A stretch of DNA of 64,000 nt from Nesterenkonia massiliensis (lineage in GTDB: Bacteria; Actinomycetota; Actinomycetes; Actinomycetales; Micrococcaceae): positions 404,620 to 468,619 of the forward strand of contig NZ_HG005165.1 of assembly GCF_000455245.1 (NCBI RefSeq), given 5' to 3'. The notes beneath the pieces were generated by a model. It saw only the letters and a program-made list of their open reading frames with translations, did no database searches and had not been told where the DNA came from. The position numbers were made by a program, and so were the translations under genes. This document shows positions 47,649 to 57,001 of the stretch, one piece after another. The stretch's first letter is position 1, and each line of letters opens with the position of its first letter.

Positions 47649-49214
47649 GTGACCAGCCGCCGTCGATCAGTCTTGACGTCACTGGCCGCCGTCGTGCTTG
47701 TGGTCAGTGCCTGCAGCAGCCCAGGGGGCGGACCCTCGCCAGGGCCTGAACCGGATGCAACCGGCGGAACTGGTGTCTCTGAGGCCCAGGACCGGGCTGC
47801 TCCCCCAGCTGAACTGGAGGAGTTCTACCAGCAGCAGCTGAACTGGGAGGACTGCGAAACCGGGGTGGATGAGCATATGCGCTGTTCCAGCCTCGCGGTC
47901 CCCCTCGATTATGAGGATCCCCAGGGGACCCAGATTGAGCTCGCCCTGATCACCAGTTCCCTCGAGGATCGTCCCTACCTGCTGACCAATCCCGGAGGGC
48001 CGGGGCAATCGGGTGTTGACGCCGTTGCCCATAATCTCAGCGCTACGGTGACACCTCAGGTGCTGGATGAATTCAACATCGTCGGTTTTGATCCCCGCGG
48101 CGTGCACCGTTCCACTCCGGTGGTGTGCATGGATGATACGCAGATGGATGCCTATCGTCAGCAGGTCGGGGACACGGATCTCGACGACGACGCCGCCTAC
48201 GCCGCGGCCTTCGCCGACGCTGAACGGATCGCTCAGCAATGCCACGAACACAGTGGTGAGCTGCTGGGTTATGTGGACACTTTCTCCGCAGCCAAGGACA
48301 TGGACATTATGCGGGCGGTGCTTGACCAGGATGAGCTGCACTATGTGGGGTTCTCCTATGGCAGCAAGCTCGGCCTGGCCTATGCGGAGTTGTTCCCGGA
48401 GTACGTCGGCCGGTTCGTGCTGGACTCGGTCATGGATGTCTCCTTGGATGCACACGAGCTTGCTGTGACCCAGACGGCCGGCTTTGAATCGGCTCTGGAG
48501 AGCTTCGCCGCCTGGTGTGCTGAGTCCGACCAGTGCCCGGTGGAAGGCGAGGCAGAGGACGTGGTGGCCGGTGTGCAGGAGGTTTTCACCGATGTCCAGC
48601 AGAACCCCCGGACGATGCCCGATGGCCGCCTCCTGAATGCTTCTACATTAGTAAGCGGCTTCATCACCCCGCTCTACCACCCGCAGGGATGGGGTCCCTT
48701 GCGCGATGGCCTCACCGCCGCGGTGACGGAGGATGATTTCTACGCTTTCCAGTACTGGGCGGACCTGCAGGCTGGCCGCGGGCCAGATGGCAGTTATGAG
48801 TGGATCAACACCTGGGCGTTCCGGGCTGTGATGTGCCTGGACTATCCCACCGCGCAGACCCAGGAAGAGATTGAGGCTGAGCAGCAGGAACTCAATGAGC
48901 GCGCTCCGACTTTTGGCCCCTACATGGGTCACGACGGCGTGCTGTGCTCCCAGTGGCCCTACCCGCCAGTGAATGAGCCTTGGGAGCCTGAGCTGCCCGA
49001 GGTGGAGCAGGTCCTGTTGCTCTCCACCACCGGCGATCCTGCGACCCCGGTGGCCTGGGCCGAGGACATGCACCTACAGATTCCGGCATCCTCGCTGTTG
49101 GTGTCCGATGCTGAGGGTCATATCGCCTATCGCCCGGGCAATAGCTGCGTCACTGACGTGGTGGATGAATACTTGACCTCCGGGGAGCTCTTCCAGGGGC
49201 GCCAGGACTGCTAA
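47649..49214 (+). CDS. Secreted tripeptidyl-aminopeptidase-like alpha/beta hydrolase (lipoprotein)
   Basis: A 521-residue exported hydrolase. Signal MTSRRRSVLTSLAAVVLVVS ends in a VSAC lipobox, so it is membrane-anchored outside the cell. The nucleophile elbow is VGFSYGSKLGLAYA, the Asp is near TTGDPATPVAW and the His in DAEGHIAY, with the C-terminal TAP-like domain of SlpD/TAP proteases. It probably trims N-terminal peptides from exported proteins. GTG 47649 has GAGAGGA eight bases upstream; 47631 is an alternative. It is 29 bases after holB. Confidence 0.9.
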   Translation: MTSRRRSVLTSLAAVVLVVSACSSPGGGPSPGPEPDATGGTGVSEAQDRAAPPAELEEFYQQQLNWEDCETGVDEHMRCSSLAVPLDYEDPQGTQIELALITSSLEDRPYLLTNPGGPGQSGVDAVAHNLSATVTPQVLDEFNIVGFDPRGVHRSTPVVCMDDTQMDAYRQQVGDTDLDDDAAYAAAFADAERIAQQCHEHSGELLGYVDTFSAAKDMDIMRAVLDQDELHYVGFSYGSKLGLAYAELFPEYVGRFVLDSVMDVSLDAHELAVTQTAGFESALESFAAWCAESDQCPVEGEAEDVVAGVQEVFTDVQQNPRTMPDGRLLNASTLVSGFITPLYHPQGWGPLRDGLTAAVTEDDFYAFQYWADLQAGRGPDGSYEWINTWAFRAVMCLDYPTAQTQEEIEAEQQELNERAPTFGPYMGHDGVLCSQWPYPPVNEPWEPELPEVEQVLLLSTTGDPATPVAWAEDMHLQIPASSLLVSDAEGHIAYRPGNSCVTDVVDEYLTSGELFQGRQDC

Positions 49215-49268
49215 GTCCAGACCGCAAGACGCCGCCCTGGTCACTCTCCGGGACCGTTCAGCGCGCAG

Positions 49269-49299
49269 TTGGCGCAGCCGCCTGCTCTGCGGGTAAAGT
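49269..49299 (+). promoter_or_regulatory. Predicted tRNA-Thr promoter
   Basis: TTGGCG (49269-49274) and TAAAGT (49294-49299) are separated by 19 bases, with transcription expected to begin about 7 bases further, shortly before the tRNA. The spacer is longer than ideal, so the -35 is tentative. Confidence 0.4.
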
Positions 49300-49317
49300 T
49301 GACTCGCGCGCCCGCGC

Positions 49318-49390
49318 GCCTCCATAGCTCAGCTGGTAGAGCATTCCACTCGTAATGGAAAGGTCACCGGTTCAAATCCGGTTGGAGGCT
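49318..49390 (+). tRNA. tRNA-Thr(CGT)
   Basis: Cloverleaf is complete: acceptor GCCTCCA pairs with TGGAGGC, the D arm is AGCTCAGCTGGTAGAGC, the anticodon loop is CTCGTAA (anticodon CGU, Thr), and the T arm is ACCGGTTCAAATCCGGT. CCA is not encoded. It lies between the peptidase and Nudix genes. Confidence 0.95.
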
Positions 49391-49429
49391 CCGAACTCTC
49401 TTTCTACTCTGCCGTAGGCTGGAACTGCC

Positions 49430-49858
49430 ATGGATATCAGAGTCGCGGCCTATGCCATCATCACCGACGAAAACAACCGCCTATTACTGCCCCACTGGCA
49501 GACCGGACACTACGGCGGATGGACCCTGCCCGGTGGCGGCATCGATCCCGGTGAGGACCCCGCCGATGGAGTCATCCGAGAGATCTACGAGGAAACTGGC
49601 TACACCGCCGAACTCGAGCAGCTGCTGGGAATCGACAGTATGGTGATTCCTGCAGACCGCCGCATCCGCCAGGAGGAACAGGGCACTGCCCTGCAGGCGC
49701 TGCGCATTGTCTACCGCGCCCAGATCACCGGTGGGGAGCTGGCAGTTGAGCAGGAGGGCTCAACGGACGACGTCGGCTGGTTCACTCCCGAAGAGGTCGA
49801 GCAGCTTGAGCGCGTCACTTTAGTGGATATCGGCCGCAGAATGGCCGGGCTCATCTAG
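49430..49858 (+). CDS. Nudix hydrolase
   Basis: A 142-residue protein with the Nudix box GX5EX7REUXEEXGU complete ([20 protein letters not shown] then TGY). It hydrolyses nucleoside diphosphates linked to X; the substrate is unknown. It begins 39 bases after tRNA-Thr and its stop overlaps the stop of the convergent hypothetical gene by 4 bases. A small stand-alone Nudix of normal length. Confidence 0.92.
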   Translation: MDIRVAAYAIITDENNRLLLPHWQTGHYGGWTLPGGGIDPGEDPADGVIREIYEETGYTAELEQLLGIDSMVIPADRRIRQEEQGTALQALRIVYRAQITGGELAVEQEGSTDDVGWFTPEEVEQLERVTLVDIGRRMAGLI

Positions 49859-50277
49859 AGGGCAGCTTCAGCCTGATCCAGACAGGCATGGACCTGTTCG
49901 GCCCGCCTCTGGACGGCCTGAACATCCCCGTGCTGCAGCCTGACCATCGCCGCAGCTTCAGCTGTAGTGGCCACATGATTGGCTGCCCGCGAAAGTGCAG
50001 AATGCAGGGCATTGGCTCCGCCCGGAACGTGCATACCATCAGCGGGGAAATGCTGGTGGGCGCGTTGGCACAGTTCAAAAACAGTGTTCAGCCGCTCTGC
50101 CAAACTATCGCCGATAGGCACCAGCTGGTTATAGACGGCATCATCCTCGATCCCTTCCAGAATCTGGTGATACCGATCCAGGCCGCGCACATAGCGATCA
50201 TGAGCCTGCCTCCAGAGCCCGGTGCCGAGCTCCTTCTCCAGACGCCTTGCGCGACGTCGGCGCGTGAAGATCTTCAT
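49855..50277 (-). CDS. Hypothetical helical protein
   Basis: A protein of about 140 residues that I do not recognise. The N-terminus is very basic ([17 protein letters not shown]); the rest is predicted helical, with Ala/Gln/Glu-rich segments ([20 protein letters not shown]). No signal or membrane span is seen. ATG 50277 follows an AGGCAGG element, and ATG 50292 is an alternative; further upstream the frame enters tRNA-Ser. Lies between a Nudix gene (convergent) and that tRNA (same strand). Confidence 0.6.
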   Translation of the reverse strand: MKIFTRRRRARRLEKELGTGLWRQAHDRYVRGLDRYHQILEGIEDDAVYNQLVPIGDSLAERLNTVFELCQRAHQHFPADGMHVPGGANALHSALSRAANHVATTAEAAAMVRLQHGDVQAVQRRAEQVHACLDQAEAAL

Positions 50278-50304
50278 GACCTGCCTATGCATCGGGCCCA
50301 ATGG

Positions 50305-50392
50305 CGGAGGGCGTGGGATTCGAACCCACGGTACGGGGTTGCCGCACACTGGTTTTCAAGACCAGCTCCTTCGGCCGCTCGGACAGCCCTCC
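50305..50392 (-). tRNA. tRNA-Ser(TGA)
   Basis: A class II tRNA of 88 bases. The acceptor GGAGGGC pairs with GCCCTCC, the anticodon loop is CTTGAAA (anticodon UGA, Ser), a long variable arm follows, and the T arm is GTGGGTTCGAATCCCAC. CCA is not encoded. A TATAGT -10-like element (50419-50424, minus) lies 27 bases upstream of the 5' end; its -35 is weak. Confidence 0.95.
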
Positions 50393-50517
50393 TTGGACTG
50401 CGAAAAGTCCAGAAAGACACTATACGCGACTCGAGGACTTAGTGCTCGCGCTGTAGCCCGCGTGCCGCTGCAAGAAGCCATCACCACAGCATCCCCGGCG
50501 TACAGGAGTTCTAAGGG

Positions 50518-51345
50518 TTAGCTCTGGTTCTTGAAGACCACCAGGAACCGGTGGGCTTCCTCATGGGTCAGCGGTGAGTTGGCCGCCAACAGGCTTGCGG
50601 CCTGGTCTACCTCGTCGTCACGCAGCAGAGCATAGAGCTGATCATGCACCCAGGGCTGTAAGTCCTCATGGGAGAGCGTGATCTTCTCCTCACCGCGCTG
50701 AACCTCAAGATGGAAACCAGCCTGGTCCTCACCTGCCACATCCCAGTCCTCCGGGATGGTCAGTTCTTTATCCGGGTCGAAGCCGGACTTCTCCAGCAGT
50801 TCACGGGCCCGGGCGTCGACGTCGTCGTCGTTCTTCTCCTCGTCCCACACACTGGGCTGCTCGCCGCCGGGGATATCCGGCACGTTATTGCTGTTCTCTC
50901 CGAGGATTTCACCGGTATTGGGATCTGCCTCTGCAATGGGACCCTCTTCGTTGAGGTCTTCTCGCAGATCATCAATGGCATCTTCCAGGGACTCGTCCTT
51001 GATGTCGTCCTCGGAGTTGAGGTTGAAGTCCTCTTCGAATCGGATGGCCGACGGCGCACTCTGCGGATACCTGTGCAGCGCCTGCACCGCGACGATGGAG
51101 TCCTTGATCGAAGCGCCCGTGGCTTCCTTGAATAGGCCCAGGGCGCGGCGAGCATCCTCCACGCCAATGGCCTGGTAGATGGCCTTGTGCTGCTCGTCAT
51201 TGAGAGCAAGCGCTGCTTCACGTGCCCGCTGCGGAGTGATCTCTTCCTGCAGCCGCTGGTTCATTCGCTGCGCCTGTCGCTGCATGAACATCCGCACACC
51301 CAGGAACAGCAGTACGCCTACCGCAAGCACCACCACGATTTCCAT
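50518..51345 (-). CDS. Membrane-anchored acidic protein of unknown function
   Basis: A 275-residue protein. One N-terminal span (VVVLAVGVLLFLGVRMFMQ) is followed by a basic juxtamembrane region (QRQAQRMNQR) and a strongly acidic central part of about 100 residues (SEDDIKDESLEDAIDDL). The C-terminal 60 residues (LSHEDLQPWVHDQLYALLRD) look globular and helical. Cytoplasmic orientation is likely. I do not know the family and find no catalytic motif. It is divergent from the phosphomannomutase gene. Confidence 0.7.
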   Translation of the reverse strand: MEIVVVLAVGVLLFLGVRMFMQRQAQRMNQRLQEEITPQRAREAALALNDEQHKAIYQAIGVEDARRALGLFKEATGASIKDSIVAVQALHRYPQSAPSAIRFEEDFNLNSEDDIKDESLEDAIDDLREDLNEEGPIAEADPNTGEILGENSNNVPDIPGGEQPSVWDEEKNDDDVDARARELLEKSGFDPDKELTIPEDWDVAGEDQAGFHLEVQRGEEKITLSHEDLQPWVHDQLYALLRDDEVDQAASLLAANSPLTHEEAHRFLVVFKNQS

Positions 51346-51401
51346 GGGCGTAGTCTACGCAACTGAGCTGAATACGAGGCATGCTGGATAGGATGTGCCC
51401 C

Positions 51402-52805
51402 GTGACTACTGATCTTTCTGCCTCTTTCAAGGCCTATGACGTCCGCGGACTCGTAGGCGAGACCATCACCGCCGAATCGGTCCGCGCTGTAGGTGCGGCT
51501 TTTGTGGACGTCCTGGGACTGACCGGCCAGCGCGTGCTGGTGGGCGGAGATATGCGCCCCTCGTCCCCGGAATTCGCTGCCGCGTTCACTGAAGGTGCGG
51601 TGGCGCGCGGGGCGCAGGTCACACAGCTGGGCGTGATCTCCACCGATATGCTCTACTTCGCCTCGGGCCAGCTGCAGGCACCCGGGGTGGTCTTCACCGC
51701 CAGCCACAACCCGGCTGAGTACAACGGCATGAAAATGGCTAAAGCCGGCGCTGTCCCGCTGAGCGCGGACACTGGGCTGGAGGATATCCGCGACGCCGCC
51801 CAGGCCTACCTCAAGGCCGGCCACATCCCCGCAGTAGAAACCACCGGCAGCACCGATACTTCCGAGCTGCTTGCGGATTACTCCGAATATCTGCGTTCGC
51901 TAGTGGACCTCTCCGGCATTCGGCCGCTGAAGGTGGTGGTGGATGCCGCTAACGGTATGGCTGGCATGACCACTCCTGCGGTGCTGGGCGATGCTGTGCT
52001 TCAGGCGCTGCCGCTGGAGATCATCCCGCTGTACTTTGAACTCGACGGAACCTTCCCCAATCACCCTGCTAACCCGCTGGAGAGCGAGAATCTGCGCGAC
52101 CTGCAGAAGGCCGTAGTGGAGCACGGGGCTGATATTGGGCTGGCCTTCGACGGCGACGCCGACCGCTGTTTCGTCATCGATGAGCGTGGTGAGCCGGTTT
52201 CGCCTTCTGCCGTGACCGCGCTTGTGGCCCGGCGTGAGATCGCCCGCGCCAAGGCGGCTGGCGAGGACACTCCGGTCATCATCCATAATCTGATCACCTC
52301 CCGGGCGGTCCCGGAACTGGTGGAGCGCGAGGGCGGCCGCGCCGTCGAGACCCGTGTGGGGCACTCCTTCATCAAGGCCGTGATGGCTCAGGAGCAGGCC
52401 GTCTTCGGCGGTGAGCACTCGGCGCACTACTACTTCCGTGACTTCTTCAACGCCGATACCGGAATGCTTGCCGCGATGCATGTGCTGGCAGCCCTGGGTG
52501 AGCAGCAGTTGGGGCTTCATGAACTGGCTGCCGAGTACAACCCCTACTTCGCCTCCGGGGAGATCAACTCCAAGGTGGAGGACAAGGACGCTGCAGTGGC
52601 TCGAGTGCTGGAAGCCTTCGCAGATCGCGACGTCGCCATCGGACGCATGGATGGAGTCACTGTCAGCGCCGCCGATGGCAGCTGGTGGTTCAACCTGCGG
52701 CCCTCCAATACCGAACCCTTCCTGCGGTTCAACGGTGAGGCCCACACTCAGGAGCAGATGGCCGCGGTGCGGGACGAGGTGCTGCAGCTGGTGCGCAGCG
52801 CCTGA
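51402..52805 (+). CDS. manB: Phosphomannomutase/phosphoglucomutase ManB
   Basis: A 467-residue alpha-D-phosphohexomutase. The phosphoserine loop is VVFTASHNPAEYNGMK, the Mg site is LAFDGDADRCFVID, the sugar-binding loop is GGEHSAHYYFRD and the phosphate site RPSNTEPFLR. It supplies mannose-1-phosphate for GDP-mannose, hence mannosylated envelope glycans; glucose phosphate is an alternative. GTG 51402 is preferred; ATG 51393 and 51381 lie just upstream. Convergent with the siderophore permease, 49 bases away. Confidence 0.93.
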   Translation: MTTDLSASFKAYDVRGLVGETITAESVRAVGAAFVDVLGLTGQRVLVGGDMRPSSPEFAAAFTEGAVARGAQVTQLGVISTDMLYFASGQLQAPGVVFTASHNPAEYNGMKMAKAGAVPLSADTGLEDIRDAAQAYLKAGHIPAVETTGSTDTSELLADYSEYLRSLVDLSGIRPLKVVVDAANGMAGMTTPAVLGDAVLQALPLEIIPLYFELDGTFPNHPANPLESENLRDLQKAVVEHGADIGLAFDGDADRCFVIDERGEPVSPSAVTALVARREIARAKAAGEDTPVIIHNLITSRAVPELVEREGGRAVETRVGHSFIKAVMAQEQAVFGGEHSAHYYFRDFFNADTGMLAAMHVLAALGEQQLGLHELAAEYNPYFASGEINSKVEDKDAAVARVLEAFADRDVAIGRMDGVTVSAADGSWWFNLRPSNTEPFLRFNGEAHTQEQMAAVRDEVLQLVRSA

Positions 52806-52854
52806 GGCTGGCTGCGACGACGCAGGTCTGTTCTGCTGCCGCGCCGGTCACGGC

Positions 52855-54984
52855 TCAGGTCTTGGCTGTGGAGCGCTTCAGCAGCCAGAGCAGGTACGGA
52901 GGGCCGATGACGGCCACCACCAGTCCGGCAGGGAGCTGGTACGGGGCGATGACGCTGCGCCCGAAGGTGTCGGAGATCGAGACCAGTGCCGCTCCCAGGA
53001 GGGCGGAGATCGGGAGGAACCAGCGGTGCTCACGGCCGATGAGCATGCGGGCGGCATGCGGAGCCGCCAACCCGACGAAGCTGATCACTCCCACTGCAGT
53101 GACTGAGGCGGCCGAGAGCACGACCGCCACGGTCAGTGCGGCACCGCGCACAGTGGTCAGGGAGACGCCCAGCACGCGCGGGGTGATGTCATCGATGCTG
53201 ATCAGGTCCAGTTCGCGGCGCAGGAAGATCATCACCGGCAGGCTGGCGACCAGCATCAGAGTCAGCGGCCCCAGGTCCCGCCAGGCGGTGCCGAAGGTGG
53301 AGCCTCCCAGCCAGGAGATCGCCATCGCCTGGCTGTGCGGATGCGCGGTGGCGATCAGCAGCTGAGTGACCGCCTGGGCCGCCGTCATCACCCCGATGCC
53401 GACCAGCACCACTTTTTCCGGGCTCCCTGCCGGGGAGCTGGCCAGCGCGAAGACGATCAGTCCGGCCAGCACTGCGCCGGCGGCCGCACCGGCGGACATC
53501 GTCCAGGCCGATCCGGTGGGAAGCACAATAAGGGCGATGACGGCACCGGCTCCTCCGGAGGCTGCGACCCCGAGGATTCCCGGCTCCGCCAGCGGATTGC
53601 GGGTCACCGTCTGCACCAGAGCCCCGGCCGCTGCCAGGGCAGCGCCGGCCAGCAGAGCCGCGGCCACGCGCGGGGCACGGAAGTCCAGGGTGATCTCGAT
53701 GCTCCGCGGCGCCTCGCCGCCCAGCCACAGCAGTACGTCTCCCAGCCGCAGCCACCAGTCCCCCAGCAGCATGCCGGCCACCACCAGGGCCGCCAGCAGC
53801 GTGCAGCTGACCACCAGCACGGTGACTCGCCGGCTCAGCCGGACCGCGCTGGGCACCCCCACTGCGCTGATCTCCTGGTTTCCGCCTGCGCTGCGCATCC
53901 GGATAGCCAGCACCACCAGGAATCCCGCGCCCAGCAGGGAGGTCACAACGCCGGTGGGGATGCCCACAGCAAGGCTGGGATCGGTGAAGCCGAAGATTCC
54001 GTCGAGGAAGACCGCACGCACCCCCACATCGGCTCCGATGACGATCAGAGCCCCCAGCAGTGCGGAGCCGGCCAGCGCCCAGCCGAAGCGGCCGAAGCGG
54101 ATCACCCGGGTGGAGAGCAGCCGCACAATGGCGGGGGCACAGAGTCCTACGAAGCCCAGCGGGCCCACCATGGTCACTGCGCAGGAGGCCAGCAGCACCG
54201 AGCAGACCAGCAGCCCGGCGCGCACCGCGGTGACCCGGACTCCCATGGACTGAGCGGTGTCGCTGCCCAGGGAGAGCACATCGGTGGAGCGGGCCAGCAG
54301 CACCAGCACGGCCGCCGCGGCCAGCACTACCGGCAGCAGCCGCAGCACACCATTGAGACCAGAGAGGTTAAGCGTGCCGGCGCCCCAGAGGAAGAGGCCC
54401 TGGGTGGACTGGGCATAGATCATCAGCAGTGCTGCGGTTACCGAGGCCAGCCCCATCGCCACCACAGTTCCGGCCAGCACCAGCCGGATGGGCGCGGACT
54501 CGGAGAACCCGGTCAGCGCAAGCACCAGCCCGGCGGCCAGGAAGCCTCCGGTGAAGGCCAGTGCCGCCGAGCTCATCAGCGGCAGGCTGATGCCGAAGGC
54601 CGCGGCCGCGGTCAAAGCCAGATGCGCTCCGGCGTTGACCGCAAGAGTGTCCGGGGAAGCCAGCGGGTTGCGAGTCATGGCCTGCAGCGCGCAGCCGGAA
54701 AGCCCCAGCACGGCCCCCACGGCCACGCCGCCGATCAGTCTGGGTAGCCTGGAGTCCACTGCGATGCCTGCCAGCTGTGAGTCCTCACCGCTGAGCAGGG
54801 CGCCCAGCAGCTGACCGGCGGTGGCCTGGGATGTTCCCTGGGTTAGGTGCACTGCGCTGAGCAGCACCAGCACAGCCGCACCAAGGACCAGCACAGTGAG
54901 CACAGCCGCACGTGCCCGCGCGGGGGTGGTCCGCTCAGCAGCTGCCGTGCGGCCGGCGGCCAGGGCGTCGGGGGTCTGTGTCAC
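52855..54984 (-). CDS. Fused FecCD-type siderophore ABC permease (FhuB-like)
   Basis: A 709-residue permease made of two FecCD units in one chain, each with about ten spans. The first half carries AVLGLSGCALQAMTRNPLASPDTL and the second ALAAAGALVQTVTRNPLAEPGIL (split here by natural variation); GLCAPAIVRLL and GLAAPHAARML are the paired conserved loops before the ATPase contacts. This imports ferric siderophores across the membrane with the binding protein and ATPase encoded just upstream (29- and 33-base gaps). It is the last gene of the operon. Confidence 0.92.
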   Translation of the reverse strand: MTQTPDALAAGRTAAAERTTPARARAAVLTVLVLGAAVLVLLSAVHLTQGTSQATAGQLLGALLSGEDSQLAGIAVDSRLPRLIGGVAVGAVLGLSGCALQAMTRNPLASPDTLAVNAGAHLALTAAAAFGISLPLMSSAALAFTGGFLAAGLVLALTGFSESAPIRLVLAGTVVAMGLASVTAALLMIYAQSTQGLFLWGAGTLNLSGLNGVLRLLPVVLAAAAVLVLLARSTDVLSLGSDTAQSMGVRVTAVRAGLLVCSVLLASCAVTMVGPLGFVGLCAPAIVRLLSTRVIRFGRFGWALAGSALLGALIVIGADVGVRAVFLDGIFGFTDPSLAVGIPTGVVTSLLGAGFLVVLAIRMRSAGGNQEISAVGVPSAVRLSRRVTVLVVSCTLLAALVVAGMLLGDWWLRLGDVLLWLGGEAPRSIEITLDFRAPRVAAALLAGAALAAAGALVQTVTRNPLAEPGILGVAASGGAGAVIALIVLPTGSAWTMSAGAAAGAVLAGLIVFALASSPAGSPEKVVLVGIGVMTAAQAVTQLLIATAHPHSQAMAISWLGGSTFGTAWRDLGPLTLMLVASLPVMIFLRRELDLISIDDITPRVLGVSLTTVRGAALTVAVVLSAASVTAVGVISFVGLAAPHAARMLIGREHRWFLPISALLGAALVSISDTFGRSVIAPYQLPAGLVVAVIGPPYLLWLLKRSTAKT

Positions 54985-55013
54985 GTCAGCGGGTCGATGC
55001 GCGGCGTCTGCGC

Positions 55014-56012
55014 TCAGCTGCCGGCGACAGTCTCAGAGACGTACTCTGCCCATTGCATGGCAGAGCCTGGGCCGCCGTAGATCCAGATGCGCTCGACCGG
55101 GTACATCCGGTCCTGCTCCACAAAGCTCAGGGAGTTCCACGCAGCGGAGTCCTTCAGGGGCGCGAAGGGGTTCTCCGGCTCAGTGGAGGCGGTCCACCAG
55201 AAGATCTCGGTGTCCTCCGGCAGCGCCATCAGCCCTTCGACGTCGGAGGTGCTGATCCCCCATTCGGGGTCTCCCTCATCCTCCCAGGCGGTGCTCAGTC
55301 CCAGCTCCTCGCCCACGGCACTGGCCAACGCCCCAGGTCCGTGCATCCGGAAGGTCGCGGTGTTGCCCTCCACTGAGGGGTAGAGCACCACGAACGGGGT
55401 GTCTTCAGCGCCGGCGTCGGCGATCTGCTGGCCGGCCTCGTCCAGGGTCTGCTCATAGTCGGCCCAGATCTCCTCGGCGCGCTCCTGGGCGCCCAGCAGC
55501 TCGGCGGTCTGGAAGAAGGTGCGCTCCATATGTCCCAGCGGGTCGGAGGCGTCGGCCGGCTCCTGCAGCACTACCGGGGCGATCTCCTCCAGGTCGGCGC
55601 GCAGGCCGTCCGGGACAGACCCCTCCACTCCCAGGATCAGGTCAGGGTTCGCCTGTCCGATGGCTTCCAGGCTGGGCTCGGTGCGCAGCCCGACGTCGAC
55701 GACGTCCTCATCCACCTCCGCGGCCGAGGCCCAGGCCTCGTAGCCCTCCAGATCCGCCATACCCACGTGGTTGCCGCCCAGCAGCTCCACGTTCTCGGTC
55801 TGAGCCCACTCCAGGGTGACCACCCGCTGAGCGGGTCCCTCCAGGGTGACCTCTTCGCCTGCGTAATCGGTGACGGTGATGGACTCCCCGGCCGGATCGG
55901 CGTTCTGGCCACCTCCGTCCACGTCGGTGGTGCCGCAGGAGGTCAGCGCCAAAGTGCTCAGCGTCGCAGCTGCCAGCAGCCAGCGAACCGGAGCAGAGGT
56001 GGTCAGGGTCAT
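55014..56012 (-). CDS. Iron-siderophore ABC transporter substrate-binding lipoprotein
   Basis: A 332-residue exported protein. The signal ends in a lipobox (LALTSC). The mature part has the FecB/FepB-type clamshell: ITVTDYAGEEVTLEGPAQRV at its start and repeated helical-linker segments, with EEIAPVVLQEPADASDPLGH in the middle. It captures a ferric siderophore outside the cell and delivers it to the fused permease. The exact siderophore cannot be told. Middle gene of the iron operon. Confidence 0.92.
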   Translation of the reverse strand: MTLTTSAPVRWLLAAATLSTLALTSCGTTDVDGGGQNADPAGESITVTDYAGEEVTLEGPAQRVVTLEWAQTENVELLGGNHVGMADLEGYEAWASAAEVDEDVVDVGLRTEPSLEAIGQANPDLILGVEGSVPDGLRADLEEIAPVVLQEPADASDPLGHMERTFFQTAELLGAQERAEEIWADYEQTLDEAGQQIADAGAEDTPFVVLYPSVEGNTATFRMHGPGALASAVGEELGLSTAWEDEGDPEWGISTSDVEGLMALPEDTEIFWWTASTEPENPFAPLKDSAAWNSLSFVEQDRMYPVERIWIYGGPGSAMQWAEYVSETVAGS

Positions 56013-56045
56013 GTGATTGTCCTTCCAGTAGGTCGGTGGTAGATA

Positions 56046-56906
56046 TCAGGCGGCTGCCGGTGCTGCGGAGGCGTACTCGGCGCGCTTCTCCTGGTGAACG
56101 CCGCGGCGCCCGGCCCGCTGGGCGCGCACCGCCAGTCCGCCGCCAGGCATGGGCGCCACGTGGATCGGCACCCCGTAGACCTCGCTGAGCAGCTCGGAGG
56201 TCATCACCGTCTCTGGGGTTCCGGCGGCGACGACGCGGCCTTCGTCCAGCAGCACCACGTGGTCAGCGATATCGGCGGCCTGCTCCAAGTCGTGCAGCAC
56301 CACGCCGATGGTCAATCCGTGCAGGTCGGCGAGCTCGCGGATGAGGTCCAGCAGGCTCATCTGGTGCTTCAGATCCAGGAACGTGGTGGGCTCGTCCAGC
56401 AGCAGCACGTCCGTCTGCTGGGCCAGGCAGGCCGCCAACCACACGCGCTGCAGCTGTCCGCCGGAGAGTTCGGAGACCGGGCGGTGCTTCAGCTGCTCCA
56501 GGCCGGTCAGCGCCACGGCGCGCTGCACAGCCTCGGCCCCGCCGGGATCCGTGCGCCCGAATCGGCTTCGGTGGGGATGCCGGCCCAGCTCCACCACTTC
56601 GGCCACCGTCAGACCGGAGAGAGTCGGCCGCTGCTGTGCCAGTATTGTCAGGCGCTTGGCAAAGCTGCGCGGGGAGAAGGAGCTCAGCTCCTCACCGTCG
56701 AGGGCGAGGGCTCCCTCAGCTGCGGTGAGGCGGGACATTCCGCGCAGGAGCGTGGTTTTTCCGCTGCCGTTGGGACCGATCAGGGCAGTGACCGCTCCGG
56801 GGATGAGGTCGACGTCGACCCCGTGAACAATCTGCCGTTCGCCGTAGGAGACGGTGACGTCGCGACCGTGGAAGGTGGCTGCCCGAGTCATCTCAACTTT
56901 TTGCAC
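56046..56906 (-). CDS. Siderophore ABC transporter ATP-binding protein (FepC-like)
   Basis: A 286-residue ATPase. Walker A is ALIGPNGSGKTTLLRG, the signature is ELSGGQLQRVWLA, Walker B is VLLLDEPTTFLD and the H loop IGVVLHDLEQAAD. It powers ferric siderophore import and is first in the operon. Start is uncertain: GTG 56906 would be leaderless, being 7 bases past a TAATAT -10 element, while ATG 56891 has no real Shine-Dalgarno sequence. The C-terminal 30 residues are Arg- and Ala-rich. Controlled by an iron box. Confidence 0.9.
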   Translation of the reverse strand: MQKVEMTRAATFHGRDVTVSYGERQIVHGVDVDLIPGAVTALIGPNGSGKTTLLRGMSRLTAAEGALALDGEELSSFSPRSFAKRLTILAQQRPTLSGLTVAEVVELGRHPHRSRFGRTDPGGAEAVQRAVALTGLEQLKHRPVSELSGGQLQRVWLAACLAQQTDVLLLDEPTTFLDLKHQMSLLDLIRELADLHGLTIGVVLHDLEQAADIADHVVLLDEGRVVAAGTPETVMTSELLSEVYGVPIHVAPMPGGGLAVRAQRAGRRGVHQEKRAEYASAAPAAA

Positions 56907-56912
56907 AGCTGC

Positions 56913-56943
56913 ATATTACCCAATGCAGCATAGGTTCACCTAA
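56913..56943 (-). promoter_or_regulatory. DtxR/IdeR-type iron box and -10 element before the siderophore operon
   Basis: On the minus strand TTAGGTGAACCTA (56943-56931) begins a 19-base site that fits the iron-box consensus at about 13-14 positions, strongest in the left half. The -35 region (AGGTGA, 56941-56936) lies within it, and TAATAT (56918-56913) is 17 bases further. Fe-loaded DtxR/IdeR would block the promoter when iron is plentiful. Confidence 0.65.
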
Positions 56944-57001
56944 CACTTTTTTAGTCGGGCGCTCTGACGCATCGCTGCAGCGTCTCATGCTGACAGCCGA
57001 A

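Noticed and set aside
50305-50392. tRNA-Ser(TGA) as an integration site with att repeats
   Set aside because: I found no direct copy of the tRNA 3' end nearby and no integrase.
53335-54747. A 470-codon plus-strand frame antisense to the siderophore permease
   Set aside because: Low-complexity Gly/Gln/His-rich text typical of a shadow of GC-rich membrane protein coding sequence.
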